Positions 18,201-26,622 of a DNA stretch of 64,000 bases are shown here, piece by piece (the stretch's first letter is position 1; the number at the start of each line of letters is the position of its first letter). The stretch comes from Bin87 sp034423575 (GTDB taxonomy: Bacteria; Chloroflexota; Dehalococcoidia; Lucifugimonadales; UBA3495). The stretch is taken from assembly GCA_034423575.1 (NCBI GenBank), contig DAOUIF010000021.1, forward strand, positions 1 through 64,000, given 5' to 3'. The position numbers were made by a program, and so were the translations under genes. The notes below the pieces were generated by a model. The model saw only the letters and a list, made by a program, of their open reading frames with translations. It was not told the DNA's origin and did no database searches.

Positions 18201-19354
18201 GTGGGGTCGCCGGCGTCCAACGCCTGCTTGATCTCCGCGAGCACTTCGGCGTCAGTCTCGCCGGCCAGAGCATCGCCAAGCGCAGCGCGGGCAGCGTCTC
18301 CGCCGATGCGCCCCAGGGCCCACGCCGCGTGGCACCGCACCAGGGGGGGAGCGAACCGCAACGCACGGGTCAACGCGGGTACGGCAACCGGGTCGGCAGC
18401 ATTGCCCAGAGCAACGCAGGCGTTGCGCTGCATGCCAACCCGCTTGGCGCGCATGATCGGGGTTCCAGCGAAGCGTTGCCTGAACTGCTGGTCGGTCATA
18501 TCCAGGAGCTCGACGAGATCGACGGCGGAGAGGTCGGTTCGCCCGAAGTTGGGGTCCTGAGTGGATTTGGCCTTGCGGTTGACCGGGCACACTTCCTGGC
18601 AGATGTCGCACCCGAAGACCCAGTTGCCCATCGGCGCGCGGAGGTCGACGGGGATCGCGCCACGGTTCTCAATGGTCAGGTAGCTGATGCAGCGAAGATT
18701 GTCCACAACGTAGGGGGCGACAATAGCATCAGTGGGGCACGCGGGGAGGCAGCGCGAACACTGGCCGCAGGTTTTGACCAGCGGCGGATCTGGGGCCAGC
18801 GTCAGGTCGGTGATTATCTGGCCCAGGAGCAGCCACGAGCCGTAGGTGGGATTGAGGATATTGCCGTTTTTGCCGAACCAGCCGAGGCCGGCGCGGGCCG
18901 CGGCTGCGCGATCGAGCATTGGCCCGTCGTCCACGTACCAGCGGGCGGCGAACCGCGCGCCGATTCGCTCGGTTAGATCGAGGACGACACGGCGCATGCG
19001 GCGTTTCATGACACGATGGTAGTCGCGTCCCCGGGCGTAGCGGGCCACGAGACCCTGACCGGCGGCAGCAGGAGGGTCGTCCAGGGGAAAGTAGTTCCAG
19101 CCCAGCGAAATGATTGAACGGGCGCCGGGCAGCAGGGTTTCCGGATCCGTGCCCCGTTGCACTCGCTGAGCACTGAACCAGGGCAGACCATCCATGAGGC
19201 CGGCATCGATACGGCGGAGGGTCTCCTCACGGTCCGAGGCGAAGTCATCGGCGGACCCGACGGCGACCAGGTCGAAACCGGCATCAGCGGCGGCCCGGTC
19301 CACCCATTGGCGCAGTTCCGCCGGGTCCACTGCGATATCTTCGCCACCTTTCAC
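18185..19354 (-). CDS. queG: Epoxyqueuosine reductase
   Basis: Cobalamin and iron-sulfur enzyme that reduces epoxyqueuosine to queuosine in tRNA, 389 residues. Two [4Fe-4S] motifs are visible, CGQCSRCLPACPTDAI and CDICQEVCPVN, after the conserved SIISLGWNYFP and YARGRDYH segments. The C-terminus carries HEAT-like repeats (VPALTRALRFAPPLVRCHAAWALGRIG). The start is the GTG at 19354, whose GTGA overlaps the upstream gene's stop; the frame is open far upstream but that part is unrelated. queA, another queuosine gene, is at 47726-48781, so the pathway is probably complete in the genome. Confidence 0.93.
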   Translation of the reverse strand: MKGGEDIAVDPAELRQWVDRAAADAGFDLVAVGSADDFASDREETLRRIDAGLMDGLPWFSAQRVQRGTDPETLLPGARSIISLGWNYFPLDDPPAAAGQGLVARYARGRDYHRVMKRRMRRVVLDLTERIGARFAARWYVDDGPMLDRAAAARAGLGWFGKNGNILNPTYGSWLLLGQIITDLTLAPDPPLVKTCGQCSRCLPACPTDAIVAPYVVDNLRCISYLTIENRGAIPVDLRAPMGNWVFGCDICQEVCPVNRKAKSTQDPNFGRTDLSAVDLVELLDMTDQQFRQRFAGTPIMRAKRVGMQRNACVALGNAADPVAVPALTRALRFAPPLVRCHAAWALGRIGGDAARAALGDALAGETDAEVLAEIKQALDAGDPTYSLS

Positions 19355-19902
19355 AGATTCTCGCCTTGGTAGCCCCCGTCGTAGCCCCGATCGTCCGGCG
19401 CGCTCAGGGGGAAGAAGACCAGCTGGGCGATGCGGGCGTCCCGCTGCAGGCGAAAGCCGGCCACGTTGTGGACCACCAGCAACGCCTGGGACCGGCCACC
19501 GTAGCCGGCGTCCCACACGGCGGTGTGGAGCGACACCCCCATGCGGAGCAGGCTGGACCGCGGACGGCCCAGGGCCATGAGCCACCGGGGCAAGCTGACC
19601 ACCTCGTTGAAAGTGACCAGGTAATGGCCGGGCAACAGGGAAAGCCAGCCGTCCGATCCGAATTGGAGATCGGCGGATTGAGGCAGCCTCCGCTCTGAAT
19701 CGGATACCCCGATTGCGCCAGGACCGGCCCCAGGCGCAAACGACGCGACAGAGCGTAGCGTGAGGTCGAAGCCGTTGGGCTGGAGTTGTTCGGTGAGGTT
19801 TCTGTATTCGGATACCAGCGGGAGTGATTGCGGGTGCTGAATTAGGTGGTCAAGGGCAGTTCTGCTGAGAGCACCAGCTGCGCGGAAGGGTACTGTAGTC
19901 AT
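19351..19902 (-). CDS. dCTP deaminase/dUTPase-family protein
   Basis: A 183-residue trimeric dUTPase-fold protein, probably a dCTP deaminase or dUTP diphosphatase that keeps uracil out of DNA and supplies dUMP. Visible motifs are RPRSSLLRMGVSLHTAVWDAGYGG (motifs 2-3, with the catalytic region), LQRDARIAQLVFFPL (motif 4) and a C-terminal YDGGYQGEN (motif 5). The ATG at 19902 is preferred to a TTG at 19917 because the latter falls inside the T-run of the upstream groEL terminator. No Shine-Dalgarno sequence is evident. It overlaps queG by 4 bases, indicating translational coupling. Confidence 0.8.
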   Translation of the reverse strand: MTTVPFRAAGALSRTALDHLIQHPQSLPLVSEYRNLTEQLQPNGFDLTLRSVASFAPGAGPGAIGVSDSERRLPQSADLQFGSDGWLSLLPGHYLVTFNEVVSLPRWLMALGRPRSSLLRMGVSLHTAVWDAGYGGRSQALLVVHNVAGFRLQRDARIAQLVFFPLSAPDDRGYDGGYQGENL

Positions 19903-19908
19903 AGTCGC

Positions 19909-19958
19909 AAAAAACAATCGACCCGCCGCTCAACTGTACCTGAGTGCGCGGCGGGTCG
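19909..19958 (-). terminator. Rho-independent terminator of groEL
   Basis: On the minus strand, stem CGACCCGCCG/CGGCGGGTCG with a 20-nt loop, followed by ATTG and a run of six T. It begins 19 bp past the groEL stop. Confidence 0.8.
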
Positions 19959-19976
19959 GGGTGTCGGAGGACAGGG

Positions 19977-21602
19977 CTAGTCGTGCATGAAGTCCTGGAT
20001 GTCTGCGGGCAGGGGTTCGTACTTGGGAATCTCGGTGACAACCGCCTGGGTGGTGAGGAGCATTCCGGCCACAGAGCCTGCGTTCTGGAGGGCCGACCGG
20101 GTGACCTTGGCCGGGTCGATAATGCCGCGGGCCACCATACCCGTGTAATCGCCGCGGTCGGCGTCGAAACCGTAGTCGGCTTCTCCGTTGCGGACGTTCT
20201 CGACGATGACAGCGCCCTTGTAGCCGGCGTTGTCGGCGATGGTCGTAAGGGGCGCCTCCAGTGCTTCGCGAACCAGCCGGATGCCAACGGCCACGTCGCC
20301 GGCCGCGTCGTCCAGGATGCCATCGAGAGCGGACTGGGCGCGCAGCAGGGTGACGCCGCCACCGGGGATGACGCCCTCTTCGACGGCAGCGCGCGTGGCG
20401 GCCAGGGCGTCCTCGGTTCGGCTCTTGCGCTCGTTGAGCTCGGGCTCGGTAGCTGCTCCAACCTTGATGACGGCGACGCCGCCGGCGAGATTGGCGAGGC
20501 GTTCCTGGAGCTTCTCCCGGTCGTAGTCTGAGGTGGTTTCCTCGATCTGGACGCGCAACTCGGAGACGCGGCCGGTGATGTCATCCTCGTGACCGCGGCC
20601 CTCGACGATGGTGGTCTCGTCCTTGGTGGCCACCACGCGTCGGGCGGATCCGAATTGTTCCATGGACACGGAGTCCAAGCGCATGCCGGTGTCGGTGGAA
20701 ATCACGGTGCCGCCGGTCATGATCGCCAGGTCTTCCAGCAGCGCCTTGCGCCGCTCGCCGAAGCCCGGGGCCTTGACGGCGAGGCTGATGATCGTGCCGC
20801 GCAGCCGGTTGACAACCAGCGTGGCCAGTGCTTCGCCCTCCACGTCCTCCGCGATGATCACCAAAGGACGGCGGCCGCCCTGGGCGACGGCCTCGAGGGC
20901 GGGGACGACGTCGGCGGCCGACGACAGCTTCTGATCGGTCAGCAGGAACAGGGGCTCTTCGATGGAGCACTCCATGCGGTCGGTGTCGGTGACGAAATGG
21001 GGCGACAGGTAGCCGCGGTCCAGGCGCATGCCCTCCACGACGTCGAGTTCGTCGCTGAGGCTGCGGCTCTCCTCGACGGTGATGATGCCCTCGCGCCCGA
21101 CCTTGTCCATGGCATCGGCGATCAAATCGGCAATGGCCTCTTCGTGGGCGGAGAGGGCGGCCACGCGGGCGACCTGCTCCCTGCTTTCTACGGCGGCTGC
21201 CTGATCGCTGATTTCATCGCACACCGCGGACACGGCTCGATCGATGCCGGACTTCAGGGCCAGGGGGTTGGCGCCAGCGGCGACGTTCATGAAACCGCTC
21301 TGGATGATGGAGCGGGCCAGCACGATGGAAGTCGTGGTGCCGTCGCCAACCACGTCGTTGGTCTTGGCGGCGGCTTCCTTCACCACCTGGGCGCCCATGT
21401 TTTCGTAGGGGTCGGGCAGTTCGATTTCCTTGGCGATGGTGACGCCATCGCTGCACACCACGGGAAGGGTCCAGACACGCCCCAAAATGACGTTGCGGCC
21501 GCTGGGACCCAGGGTCAGGGCGACCGCGCGCCCGAGCTGGTCAACGCCGCTCATCAGGCTCTGTCGAGCGTTCTCATCGAAAATCAACTGCTTTTCGGGC
21601 AT
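19977..21602 (-). CDS. groEL: GroEL-type chaperonin, divergent and without adjacent groES
   Basis: ATP-dependent 60-kDa chaperonin, 541 residues. Hallmarks are TLGPSGRNVIL, DGVTIAKEIELPDPYENMGAQ, VGDGTTTSIVLA (nucleotide and catalytic Asp) and AVIKVGAATEPELNERKSR with EEGVIPGGGV. It departs from standard GroEL in two ways. The usual DKKFGAPTITKDGVT-like segment reads GRVWTLPVVCSDGVT, and the C-terminus stops at LPADIQDFMHD without the Gly-Gly-Met tail. No groES gene and no CIRCE operator lie upstream. It may be a secondary paralog with a specialised client set. It has its own promoter and terminator. Confidence 0.92.
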   Translation of the reverse strand: MPEKQLIFDENARQSLMSGVDQLGRAVALTLGPSGRNVILGRVWTLPVVCSDGVTIAKEIELPDPYENMGAQVVKEAAAKTNDVVGDGTTTSIVLARSIIQSGFMNVAAGANPLALKSGIDRAVSAVCDEISDQAAAVESREQVARVAALSAHEEAIADLIADAMDKVGREGIITVEESRSLSDELDVVEGMRLDRGYLSPHFVTDTDRMECSIEEPLFLLTDQKLSSAADVVPALEAVAQGGRRPLVIIAEDVEGEALATLVVNRLRGTIISLAVKAPGFGERRKALLEDLAIMTGGTVISTDTGMRLDSVSMEQFGSARRVVATKDETTIVEGRGHEDDITGRVSELRVQIEETTSDYDREKLQERLANLAGGVAVIKVGAATEPELNERKSRTEDALAATRAAVEEGVIPGGGVTLLRAQSALDGILDDAAGDVAVGIRLVREALEAPLTTIADNAGYKGAVIVENVRNGEADYGFDADRGDYTGMVARGIIDPAKVTRSALQNAGSVAGMLLTTQAVVTEIPKYEPLPADIQDFMHD

Positions 21603-21702
21603 GGCCGGGATCCTCCGCTAATGGGGTTAATGTAGTTGCAAGCAGGAATAGTGATTCTGAAAAACGCGGTGCGCGTATGTTTCCGGGTGTCGCTTTCAGC
21701 AC

Positions 21703-21734
21703 GACAATTTTCGGACAACATGGTCGAAATTGTC
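21703..21734. promoter_or_regulatory. Inverted repeat overlapping the groEL promoter
   Basis: Arms GACAATTTTCG (21703-21713) and CGAAATTGTC (21725-21734) form an almost perfect inverted repeat lying between and over the -35 and -10 boxes of the predicted groEL promoter. It resembles a repressor operator but not CIRCE. Confidence 0.4.
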
Positions 21735-21736
21735 AA
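21707..21736 (-). promoter_or_regulatory. Candidate groEL promoter
   Basis: Minus-strand TTGACA (21731-21736), 18-bp spacer, GAAAAT (4/6), giving a leader of about 100 nt. The -35 box is perfect, the -10 box is weak. Confidence 0.45.
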
Positions 21737-21787
21737 CCTGGAACTGTGGTCGGTGGCCGGCATGGTGCAACGGCGGCAGGTGACCTG

Positions 21788-21817
21788 ATGACAAAGGGGG
21801 AAGGGGTTTGGTAACAT
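21788..21817 (+). promoter_or_regulatory. Candidate rpsT promoter
   Basis: ATGACA, 18-bp spacer, TAACAT, predicting a start near 21824 and a leader of about 30 nt. Confidence 0.4.
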
Positions 21818-21853
21818 CTTGTCGTCGAAAAACAGCACCGAGGAGTAAGAACG

Positions 21854-22108
21854 TTGCCGGCTCAGAAAGCCCACCGCCAATCCGTAAAGCGTTACTCGCG
21901 CAACATGAGCGCGCGCCGCGCCACTCGTACCGCCGTCAACCGCGCCCGTCGGGCCGTCGCGGCGGCCGACCCTGAATCCGAAGAGGCGGTGCGCAACGCC
22001 ATGAGCATGCTCGATGTGGCGGTGCGGAAAGGCATACTGCACAAGAACAACGCATCAAGGCGTAAGGGTCGCCTGGCGGCGGCGCTTAACCGATCCCGCG
22101 CCGGCTAG
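21854..22108 (+). CDS. rpsT: 30S ribosomal protein S20
   Basis: An 84-residue basic helical protein of the 16S rRNA 5' domain. The sequence reads QKAHRQSVKRYSRNMSARRATRT with later VAVRKGILHKNNASRRKGRL, the typical S20 pattern. The start is TTG at 21854, preceded by GAGGAGTAAG. No ATG start lies upstream in frame, and TTG is a known rpsT start used for translational self-control in enterobacteria. Divergent from groEL; followed by tandem hairpins. Confidence 0.95.
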   Translation: MPAQKAHRQSVKRYSRNMSARRATRTAVNRARRAVAAADPESEEAVRNAMSMLDVAVRKGILHKNNASRRKGRLAAALNRSRAG

Positions 22109-22135
22109 ATTTCCGGCGCGCCAGAGCATCGGATC

Positions 22136-22173
22136 GCCCGGGGGTCGGTTGGACCCTGCGGGCGTTTCGGTTT
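22136..22173 (+). terminator. rpsT terminator
   Basis: Stem GCCCG-GGGTC/GACCC-TG-CGGGC followed by GTTTCGGTTT. A second GC-rich hairpin, CGCGCCGG/CCGGCGCG at 22097-22120, spans the rpsT stop codon just before it. Confidence 0.65.
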
Positions 22174-22283
22174 ATCGGCCTGGCGCTGCTGTCGGCCCGC
22201 GTCATCCGCACCGGGGCTGCGCCAGCCACGAGCGCCGGCGGATGATCGTCGCCGGCACTCAGGATTTTTGTGACCAATGCGTG

Positions 22284-22312
22284 TTGACAACCCGTTATCG
22301 ATTTATTAGCAT
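22284..22312 (+). promoter_or_regulatory. lexA promoter
   Basis: TTGACA (22284-22289), 17-bp spacer, TAGCAT (22307-22312), predicting transcription start near 22319, inside the LexA box that follows. Confidence 0.7.
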
Positions 22313-22320
22313 ATCGGTGC

Positions 22321-22334
22321 CGAACATTAGTTTG
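22321..22334 (+). promoter_or_regulatory. LexA (SOS) box
   Basis: CGAACATTAGTTTG: an imperfect palindrome of the Gram-positive/Chloroflexota type CGAAC-N4-GTTYG. It sits over the predicted start site of lexA, the right place for autorepression. Confidence 0.65.
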
Positions 22335-22371
22335 CGACGCGGAGAATACACAAGGTGCGGAGGTAGCCCGA

Positions 22372-23025
22372 ATGCCACCGAAGAAAAATCTGAGGCCTCG
22401 ACAGCAGCAAATCCTGGATTTCATCCAGCAATTCCTGGACGAAAACGGCATTCCGCCCACGGTGCGGGACATTCAACGCGGATGTAGCATCAGCAGCACG
22501 TCGGTAGTCGATTACAACCTGCGGTTGATGGAGAGGGACGGGTATCTCAAGCGACGCTCGGAAGTGGCGCGGGGCATCGAGCTGCTGGACGAAACGGGTC
22601 TGCCGGTAGCCAACGGAGCCGCCCGGGTTCAGATAGTGGGCAGCATTGCCGCCGGCGAACCGATACCGGCTTTTTCCTCGGAGGGGGTTGACTCGGCCGC
22701 GGAGTTCGACATCGTGGAGGTGCGGCCGGACCTCAAGAAGCGGCACGGTACACTCTATGCGCTGTCGGTCAAGGGCACGTCGATGATCGACGCCCTGATC
22801 GACGATGGGGACGTGGTGGTAATCAAGCCGACCAACACGGCCCGCAACGGCGAAATGGTGGTGGCCTGGCTGAGGGAGGAAGAGGAGGCGACTCTCAAGA
22901 AGTTCTTCCGCGAGGGCGACCAGGTCCGGCTGCAGCCGGCCAACAGCACCATGGACCCGATTTACGTATCCGCGGACAACGTGGAGGTGAAGGGTCGCGT
23001 GGTGGAGGTGCTCCGGCAGTTCTAG
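22372..23025 (+). CDS. lexA: SOS regulator LexA
   Basis: A 217-residue self-cleaving repressor of the SOS regulon. The N-terminal winged helix starts LRPRQQQILDFIQQFLDENGIPPTVRDI and has SISSTSVVDYNLRLMERDGYL as recognition region. The Ala-Gly cleavage site is in SIAAGEPIPA (A94-G95). The Ser/Lys dyad is S137 (KGTSMID) and K176 (ATLKKFF). All key residues are present, so it should respond to RecA filaments. The ATG is preceded by GGAGGTAG. A consensus promoter and a LexA box upstream indicate autoregulation. Confidence 0.95.
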   Translation: MPPKKNLRPRQQQILDFIQQFLDENGIPPTVRDIQRGCSISSTSVVDYNLRLMERDGYLKRRSEVARGIELLDETGLPVANGAARVQIVGSIAAGEPIPAFSSEGVDSAAEFDIVEVRPDLKKRHGTLYALSVKGTSMIDALIDDGDVVVIKPTNTARNGEMVVAWLREEEEATLKKFFREGDQVRLQPANSTMDPIYVSADNVEVKGRVVEVLRQF

Positions 23026-23039
23026 GCCGCGAAGCGCCT

Positions 23040-23351
23040 TCAGTTTCGGCTGTTAGCCAGGGCTCCGTAAGTGGCTACCAGGAAGGGAACGCAGTAGGTC
23101 AACGGAATTTTCCAGGCCAAGGCGCCCGCCAGATCGCCGGAAAGTATGGCGTCACCCTGATTCAGCGCCGTGAGGGCAGTGCCCACCAAGGCGCTGGCGA
23201 TTAACGAACGGCGCAGCATCGGCCAGTGACGCAGCGCGCAACGGAGACATTTGGTGATGCCCGTTACAGCGCCTCGGGGCCGGAAGGTGAAGCTGGCGCT
23301 GATGGCCGTAATTCGACTGCACCGTTGGCACGCGAGCGTATGGGCGGGCAT
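23040..23351 (-). CDS. NrtS-like nitrate/nitrite transporter with N-terminal zinc ribbon
   Basis: A 103-residue protein. The C-terminal half (SLIASALVGTALTALNQGD, KIPLTYCVPFLVATYG) matches the small two-helix NrtS family, linked to nitrate/nitrite transport in cyanobacteria and other marine bacteria. The N-terminal half has CQRC and CLRC pairs about 30 residues apart, likely a zinc ribbon. The start at 23351 (MPAHTLACQRC) is 14 bp after the truB stop; the longer open frame upstream is antisense-like and discarded. Last gene of the nusA-infB operon, an unusual place for a transporter. Transport activity is inferred from family. Confidence 0.7.
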   Translation of the reverse strand: MPAHTLACQRCSRITAISASFTFRPRGAVTGITKCLRCALRHWPMLRRSLIASALVGTALTALNQGDAILSGDLAGALAWKIPLTYCVPFLVATYGALANSRN

Positions 23352-23364
23352 GTTCCGACTCGGT

Positions 23365-24330
23365 TCAGGCTGCGACGGCGGTAAGAGCGTAAGGCGACGG
23401 GTCGGGAAGGTCGAACACTCGGGTCGGCGCCAAACGGCTGGGTGGCTCGGTACGGGCCAGGGCGAGAAACGCGCCGTCCGGGCCGTAGATGCGCCACAAT
23501 ACCGGGTCCGGCGACGGATCAAGTTGTGCGGATCCGGCAGGAATGGTCTGGCCGTTGCGGACGGCCCATGCACGGTCTGCGTCGACCCGCACGGAGGGTA
23601 GTTCCCGCAGAGCCCAGTCGACAGGACGTAGGTGGTGAGCCCAATCGCCGCAGGATGCTGCATCTTCCAGGGCATCCGGGGTGATTCCGTCGGCGCATTC
23701 GAACTGCCCGCAGGAAAGGCGAACTAGTCCGGTGACGTAGGCGCCGCAGCCCAGCATTTGGCCCAGGTCATGGGCGATGGACCGGAGATACGTGCCCCGC
23801 CCGCACTCAACGGTGAGCGTGGCGAAAGGAAGCTGGATGTCGTCTATGGATATGGACCGCACGGACACCCGGCGCGGCGAGCGTTCGATCTCTCGGCCGG
23901 CGCGGGCAAGATCGTAGAGGCGACGCCCGTCGACCTTGATCGCGCTGTACATCGGAGGCAGTTGCTCGATTTCGCCAACGAAGTTCCCGAGGGATGCGGC
24001 AATGTCGGCGCGGGTCAGTGGCGACGCGTCGCCAGTCTCTTCGATTTCCCCTTCGGCGTCGTAGGTGTTGCTGACGGAGCCCAACCGGACTGTCATGCGA
24101 TATCGCTTCCAACCCGAAACGACCAGTTCCATGAGCCGCGTGGCCTGCCCGAAACAGATGGGAAGCACGCCTTCGGCCAGGGGGTCCAGCGTACCGGCGT
24201 GGCCGACTTTGCGGCGCTGCCCCGTGAGGCGCTTCACGCGCCGGACCGCGTCCATCGAGGTGATGCCGGCGGGTTTGTAGAGATTGAGGAATCCGTTGAT
24301 CGCCGGCCGCCCGCGTTCAGCAGCAAGCAT
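23365..24330 (-). CDS. truB: tRNA pseudouridine(55) synthase
   Basis: Makes the universal pseudouridine 55 in the tRNA T-loop. 321 residues. The N-terminal NGFLNLYKPAGITSMDAVRRV, the catalytic GHAGTLDPLAEGVLP (nucleophile D49) and ECGRGTYLRSIAHDLG are classical; a PUA domain forms the C-terminus (VRNGQTIPAG, YGPDGAFLALAR). ATG at 24330, 4 bases past the rbfA stop, is used; an upstream ATG at 24378 would overlap rbfA by 44 bp. The truB-rbfA-infB-nusA order is standard. Confidence 0.94.
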   Translation of the reverse strand: MLAAERGRPAINGFLNLYKPAGITSMDAVRRVKRLTGQRRKVGHAGTLDPLAEGVLPICFGQATRLMELVVSGWKRYRMTVRLGSVSNTYDAEGEIEETGDASPLTRADIAASLGNFVGEIEQLPPMYSAIKVDGRRLYDLARAGREIERSPRRVSVRSISIDDIQLPFATLTVECGRGTYLRSIAHDLGQMLGCGAYVTGLVRLSCGQFECADGITPDALEDAASCGDWAHHLRPVDWALRELPSVRVDADRAWAVRNGQTIPAGSAQLDPSPDPVLWRIYGPDGAFLALARTEPPSRLAPTRVFDLPDPSPYALTAVAA

Positions 24331-24334
24331 AGGC

Positions 24335-24727
24335 TCACGCGCGTCCCGCCCAGGCCTGGGCGCCATCCTCCGACTCATCCGGCACCTCCAGATCGTCGAT
24401 GAGCTGCATCAAGCGATCGGCTTCCAGCATGGCGTCGTCCAGCTGGAAGGTGAGGAACGGCACGTGGCGCAGGGAGACTCGGGTCCGCAACTCGCGGCGG
24501 AGATAGGACGCAGAGGACTGAATTCCGGCCAGGGCTTCCTGGCGGATCGCCTCCGTGCCCATCACGCTGACGTAGACCCGGGCACTGCGCAGGTCCGACG
24601 CGGTACGCACCTGGGTGACGGTGATGATGCCGCGCAGCCGAGGGTCGTTGACCTGTGAAGCGAGCAGGGCAGCGATCTCCTCACGAAGCAGGCCGTTGAC
24701 CCGCTCCATTCGTCTGCGGTCCGCCAT
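24335..24727 (-). CDS. rbfA: Ribosome-binding factor A
   Basis: A 130-residue KH-fold factor for 16S 5'-end maturation and cold adaptation. Family features are RRMERVNGLLREEIAALLASQVNDPRL, VTQVRTASDLRSARVYVSVMG and a C-terminal RVSLRHVPFLTFQLDDAMLEADRL. It lies 29 bp after infB and just before truB in the same operon. Confidence 0.94.
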   Translation of the reverse strand: MADRRRMERVNGLLREEIAALLASQVNDPRLRGIITVTQVRTASDLRSARVYVSVMGTEAIRQEALAGIQSSASYLRRELRTRVSLRHVPFLTFQLDDAMLEADRLMQLIDDLEVPDESEDGAQAWAGRA

Positions 24728-24756
24728 GGATAAACCTCGCAGTGTCCTTTGGGGCG

Positions 24757-26565
24757 TTAGTTCGCTCGCTCCATGCGGTAGGCCACGATCAGATCGCCTT
24801 CTTCGAAGTCGTTAAAGTCGTTCAGGACGATACCGCATTCGGTGCCGGCGGTGGCCTGGTTGACCTCGTCGCGGAAGTGGCGGAGGCTGCCGATCTGGGT
24901 TTCCGTGAGCACGTCGTCGTCGCGCATTACGCGGATACTACCCTGCCTGACGATCCGGCCATCGAGGACGCGGCAACCGGCGATGCGGACACCCCGGCGC
25001 CCGGGGAAGATTTCGCGGATCTCGGCGCGGCCCACGACCATCTCTTCGTACTCGGGCTCCAGCAATCCCTGGAGGGCGGATTCCACATCTTCCAGCAGGC
25101 GGTAGATGATCTGGTAGTCACGGACCTCGACACCAAGCCGCTCGGCGGTGCGCTCGGCGCCCACCTCGAACCCGACGTTGAACGCCAGCACGATGCCTCC
25201 GGAAGCTGCGGCCAACTGCACGTCCGAATCGCTGACCGATCCGGACCCGGAGTGGATGATGCGAGCCTTGACCTCGCCTTCGGACAGTTGCTCAATGGAT
25301 TGGACGGCGGCTTCAACGCTGCCCTGGACGTCGGCTTTGAGGACGAGCACCAGTTCCTTGACGTCGCCGGCGTCGATCTGCTTCACGACGCTGTCCAGCG
25401 TCAGCACCGTTTCCAGGTTGCCGGTGCTGGAACGCTGATCGCGGCGGCCGGCCATTTGGCGCGCGGCGCGTTCGCTGCCGACCACCGTGAGGATGTCACC
25501 GGCTTCGGGCACCGCGTTCAGCCCCATCAAGACTCCGGGAGACCCTGGAGTGATGGAGTCGATGGTTTGTCCGTGTTCGTTGGACATGGCCCGGACACGT
25601 CCCCAAGCGGTACCGGCGACTACATAGTCGCCAACGCGCAGGGTGCCGGCCTGGATCAGGATGGTGGCGGATGGGCCGCGGCGGCGGTCGAGGGTGGCCT
25701 CCACGACGACACCGGCGGCCGCACGGTCGGGGTTGGCTTTGAGTTCGAGGATCTCCGACAGCACGGAAAGGTTTTCCAGCAGATCGTCGATACCGTCACC
25801 CGTCTGCGCGGAAACCGGCACGGCAATCACGTCGCCGCCCCATTCCTCCACCAGCAGATTGCGCTCGCTGAGCTGCCGCTTGACCACATCGGGCTGCGCG
25901 GTGGGGAGGTCCATCTTGTTGATCGCAATGACGATGGGTACGTCAGCGGCGCGTACGTGGTCGATGGCCTCATCGGTCTGCGGCATGATGCCGTCGTCGG
26001 CCGCCACAACCAAAACAGCGATGTCGGTCACACGGGCGCCACGAGAACGGATTGCGGTAAACGCAGCGTGGCCCGGGGTATCCAGGAAGGTTATCGGTTG
26101 CCCTTCATGCACGACCTGGTACGCGCCGATATGCTGGGTGATGCCGCCGGCCTCTTTTTCGACCACCGCTGATTGACGTATGTAGTCGAGGAGGCTGGTT
26201 TTTCCGTGGTCGACGTGGCCCAGGATGGTTATGACCGGCGGGCGGGGCTGGAGTGCCTCGTCCAATTCCTGCGACGCGGCGTTGATGGAGGCCGTGTCCG
26301 CCCTCTGCTCTGCGAGCCGGGTGCGGACCCCGTAGGCAGCCGCCGCCACCGCCGCCACCTGGTGGTCGATCACCTGGTTGACGTTGACCATGATCCCGTG
26401 ACGCATCAACTGCTTGATGACGTCGATTGGCGACTGGTCCAGGAGTTCGGCCAGGTCCTTGACGGTAAGTGAATCAGGCAGGACCAATGCGCGCGATGCG
26501 CCACGACGTGGCTCGCCGCGGCGGGCACGCCGGGCGCCGGAGCGTTGTTCGGTCGACGTAGTCAT
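24757..26565 (-). CDS. infB: Translation initiation factor IF-2, short N-terminus
   Basis: GTPase that places initiator tRNA on the 30S subunit. 602 residues. A brief basic N-terminus is followed by the IF2-N-like segment SLTVKDLAELLDQSPIDVIKQLM, then the G domain with GHVDHGKT (116-123), DTPGHAAF and NKMD, and domains II-IV. There is no long Ala/Pro/Gln-rich N-terminal extension, as in compact IF-2 of several Chloroflexota. Start MTTSTEQ at 26565 is chosen because GGAGG lies 8 bases before it. Part of the nusA operon. Confidence 0.95.
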   Translation of the reverse strand: MTTSTEQRSGARRARRGEPRRGASRALVLPDSLTVKDLAELLDQSPIDVIKQLMRHGIMVNVNQVIDHQVAAVAAAAYGVRTRLAEQRADTASINAASQELDEALQPRPPVITILGHVDHGKTSLLDYIRQSAVVEKEAGGITQHIGAYQVVHEGQPITFLDTPGHAAFTAIRSRGARVTDIAVLVVAADDGIMPQTDEAIDHVRAADVPIVIAINKMDLPTAQPDVVKRQLSERNLLVEEWGGDVIAVPVSAQTGDGIDDLLENLSVLSEILELKANPDRAAAGVVVEATLDRRRGPSATILIQAGTLRVGDYVVAGTAWGRVRAMSNEHGQTIDSITPGSPGVLMGLNAVPEAGDILTVVGSERAARQMAGRRDQRSSTGNLETVLTLDSVVKQIDAGDVKELVLVLKADVQGSVEAAVQSIEQLSEGEVKARIIHSGSGSVSDSDVQLAAASGGIVLAFNVGFEVGAERTAERLGVEVRDYQIIYRLLEDVESALQGLLEPEYEEMVVGRAEIREIFPGRRGVRIAGCRVLDGRIVRQGSIRVMRDDDVLTETQIGSLRHFRDEVNQATAGTECGIVLNDFNDFEEGDLIVAYRMERAN

Positions 26566-26622
26566 GGGTAGCACCTCCTCCAGCGGAACCGCCGTCTAAG
26601 CGGGGTTGGGCCCCGCCTCTGG

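Noticed and set aside
21603..21853. CIRCE element expected upstream of groEL
   Set aside because: No TTAGCACTC-N9-GAGTGCTAA pattern on either strand; a different inverted repeat is present.
23352..23675. Upstream part of the 211-residue frame ending in NrtS
   Set aside because: It is antiphase to truB and low in family features; the real start lies just after the truB stop.
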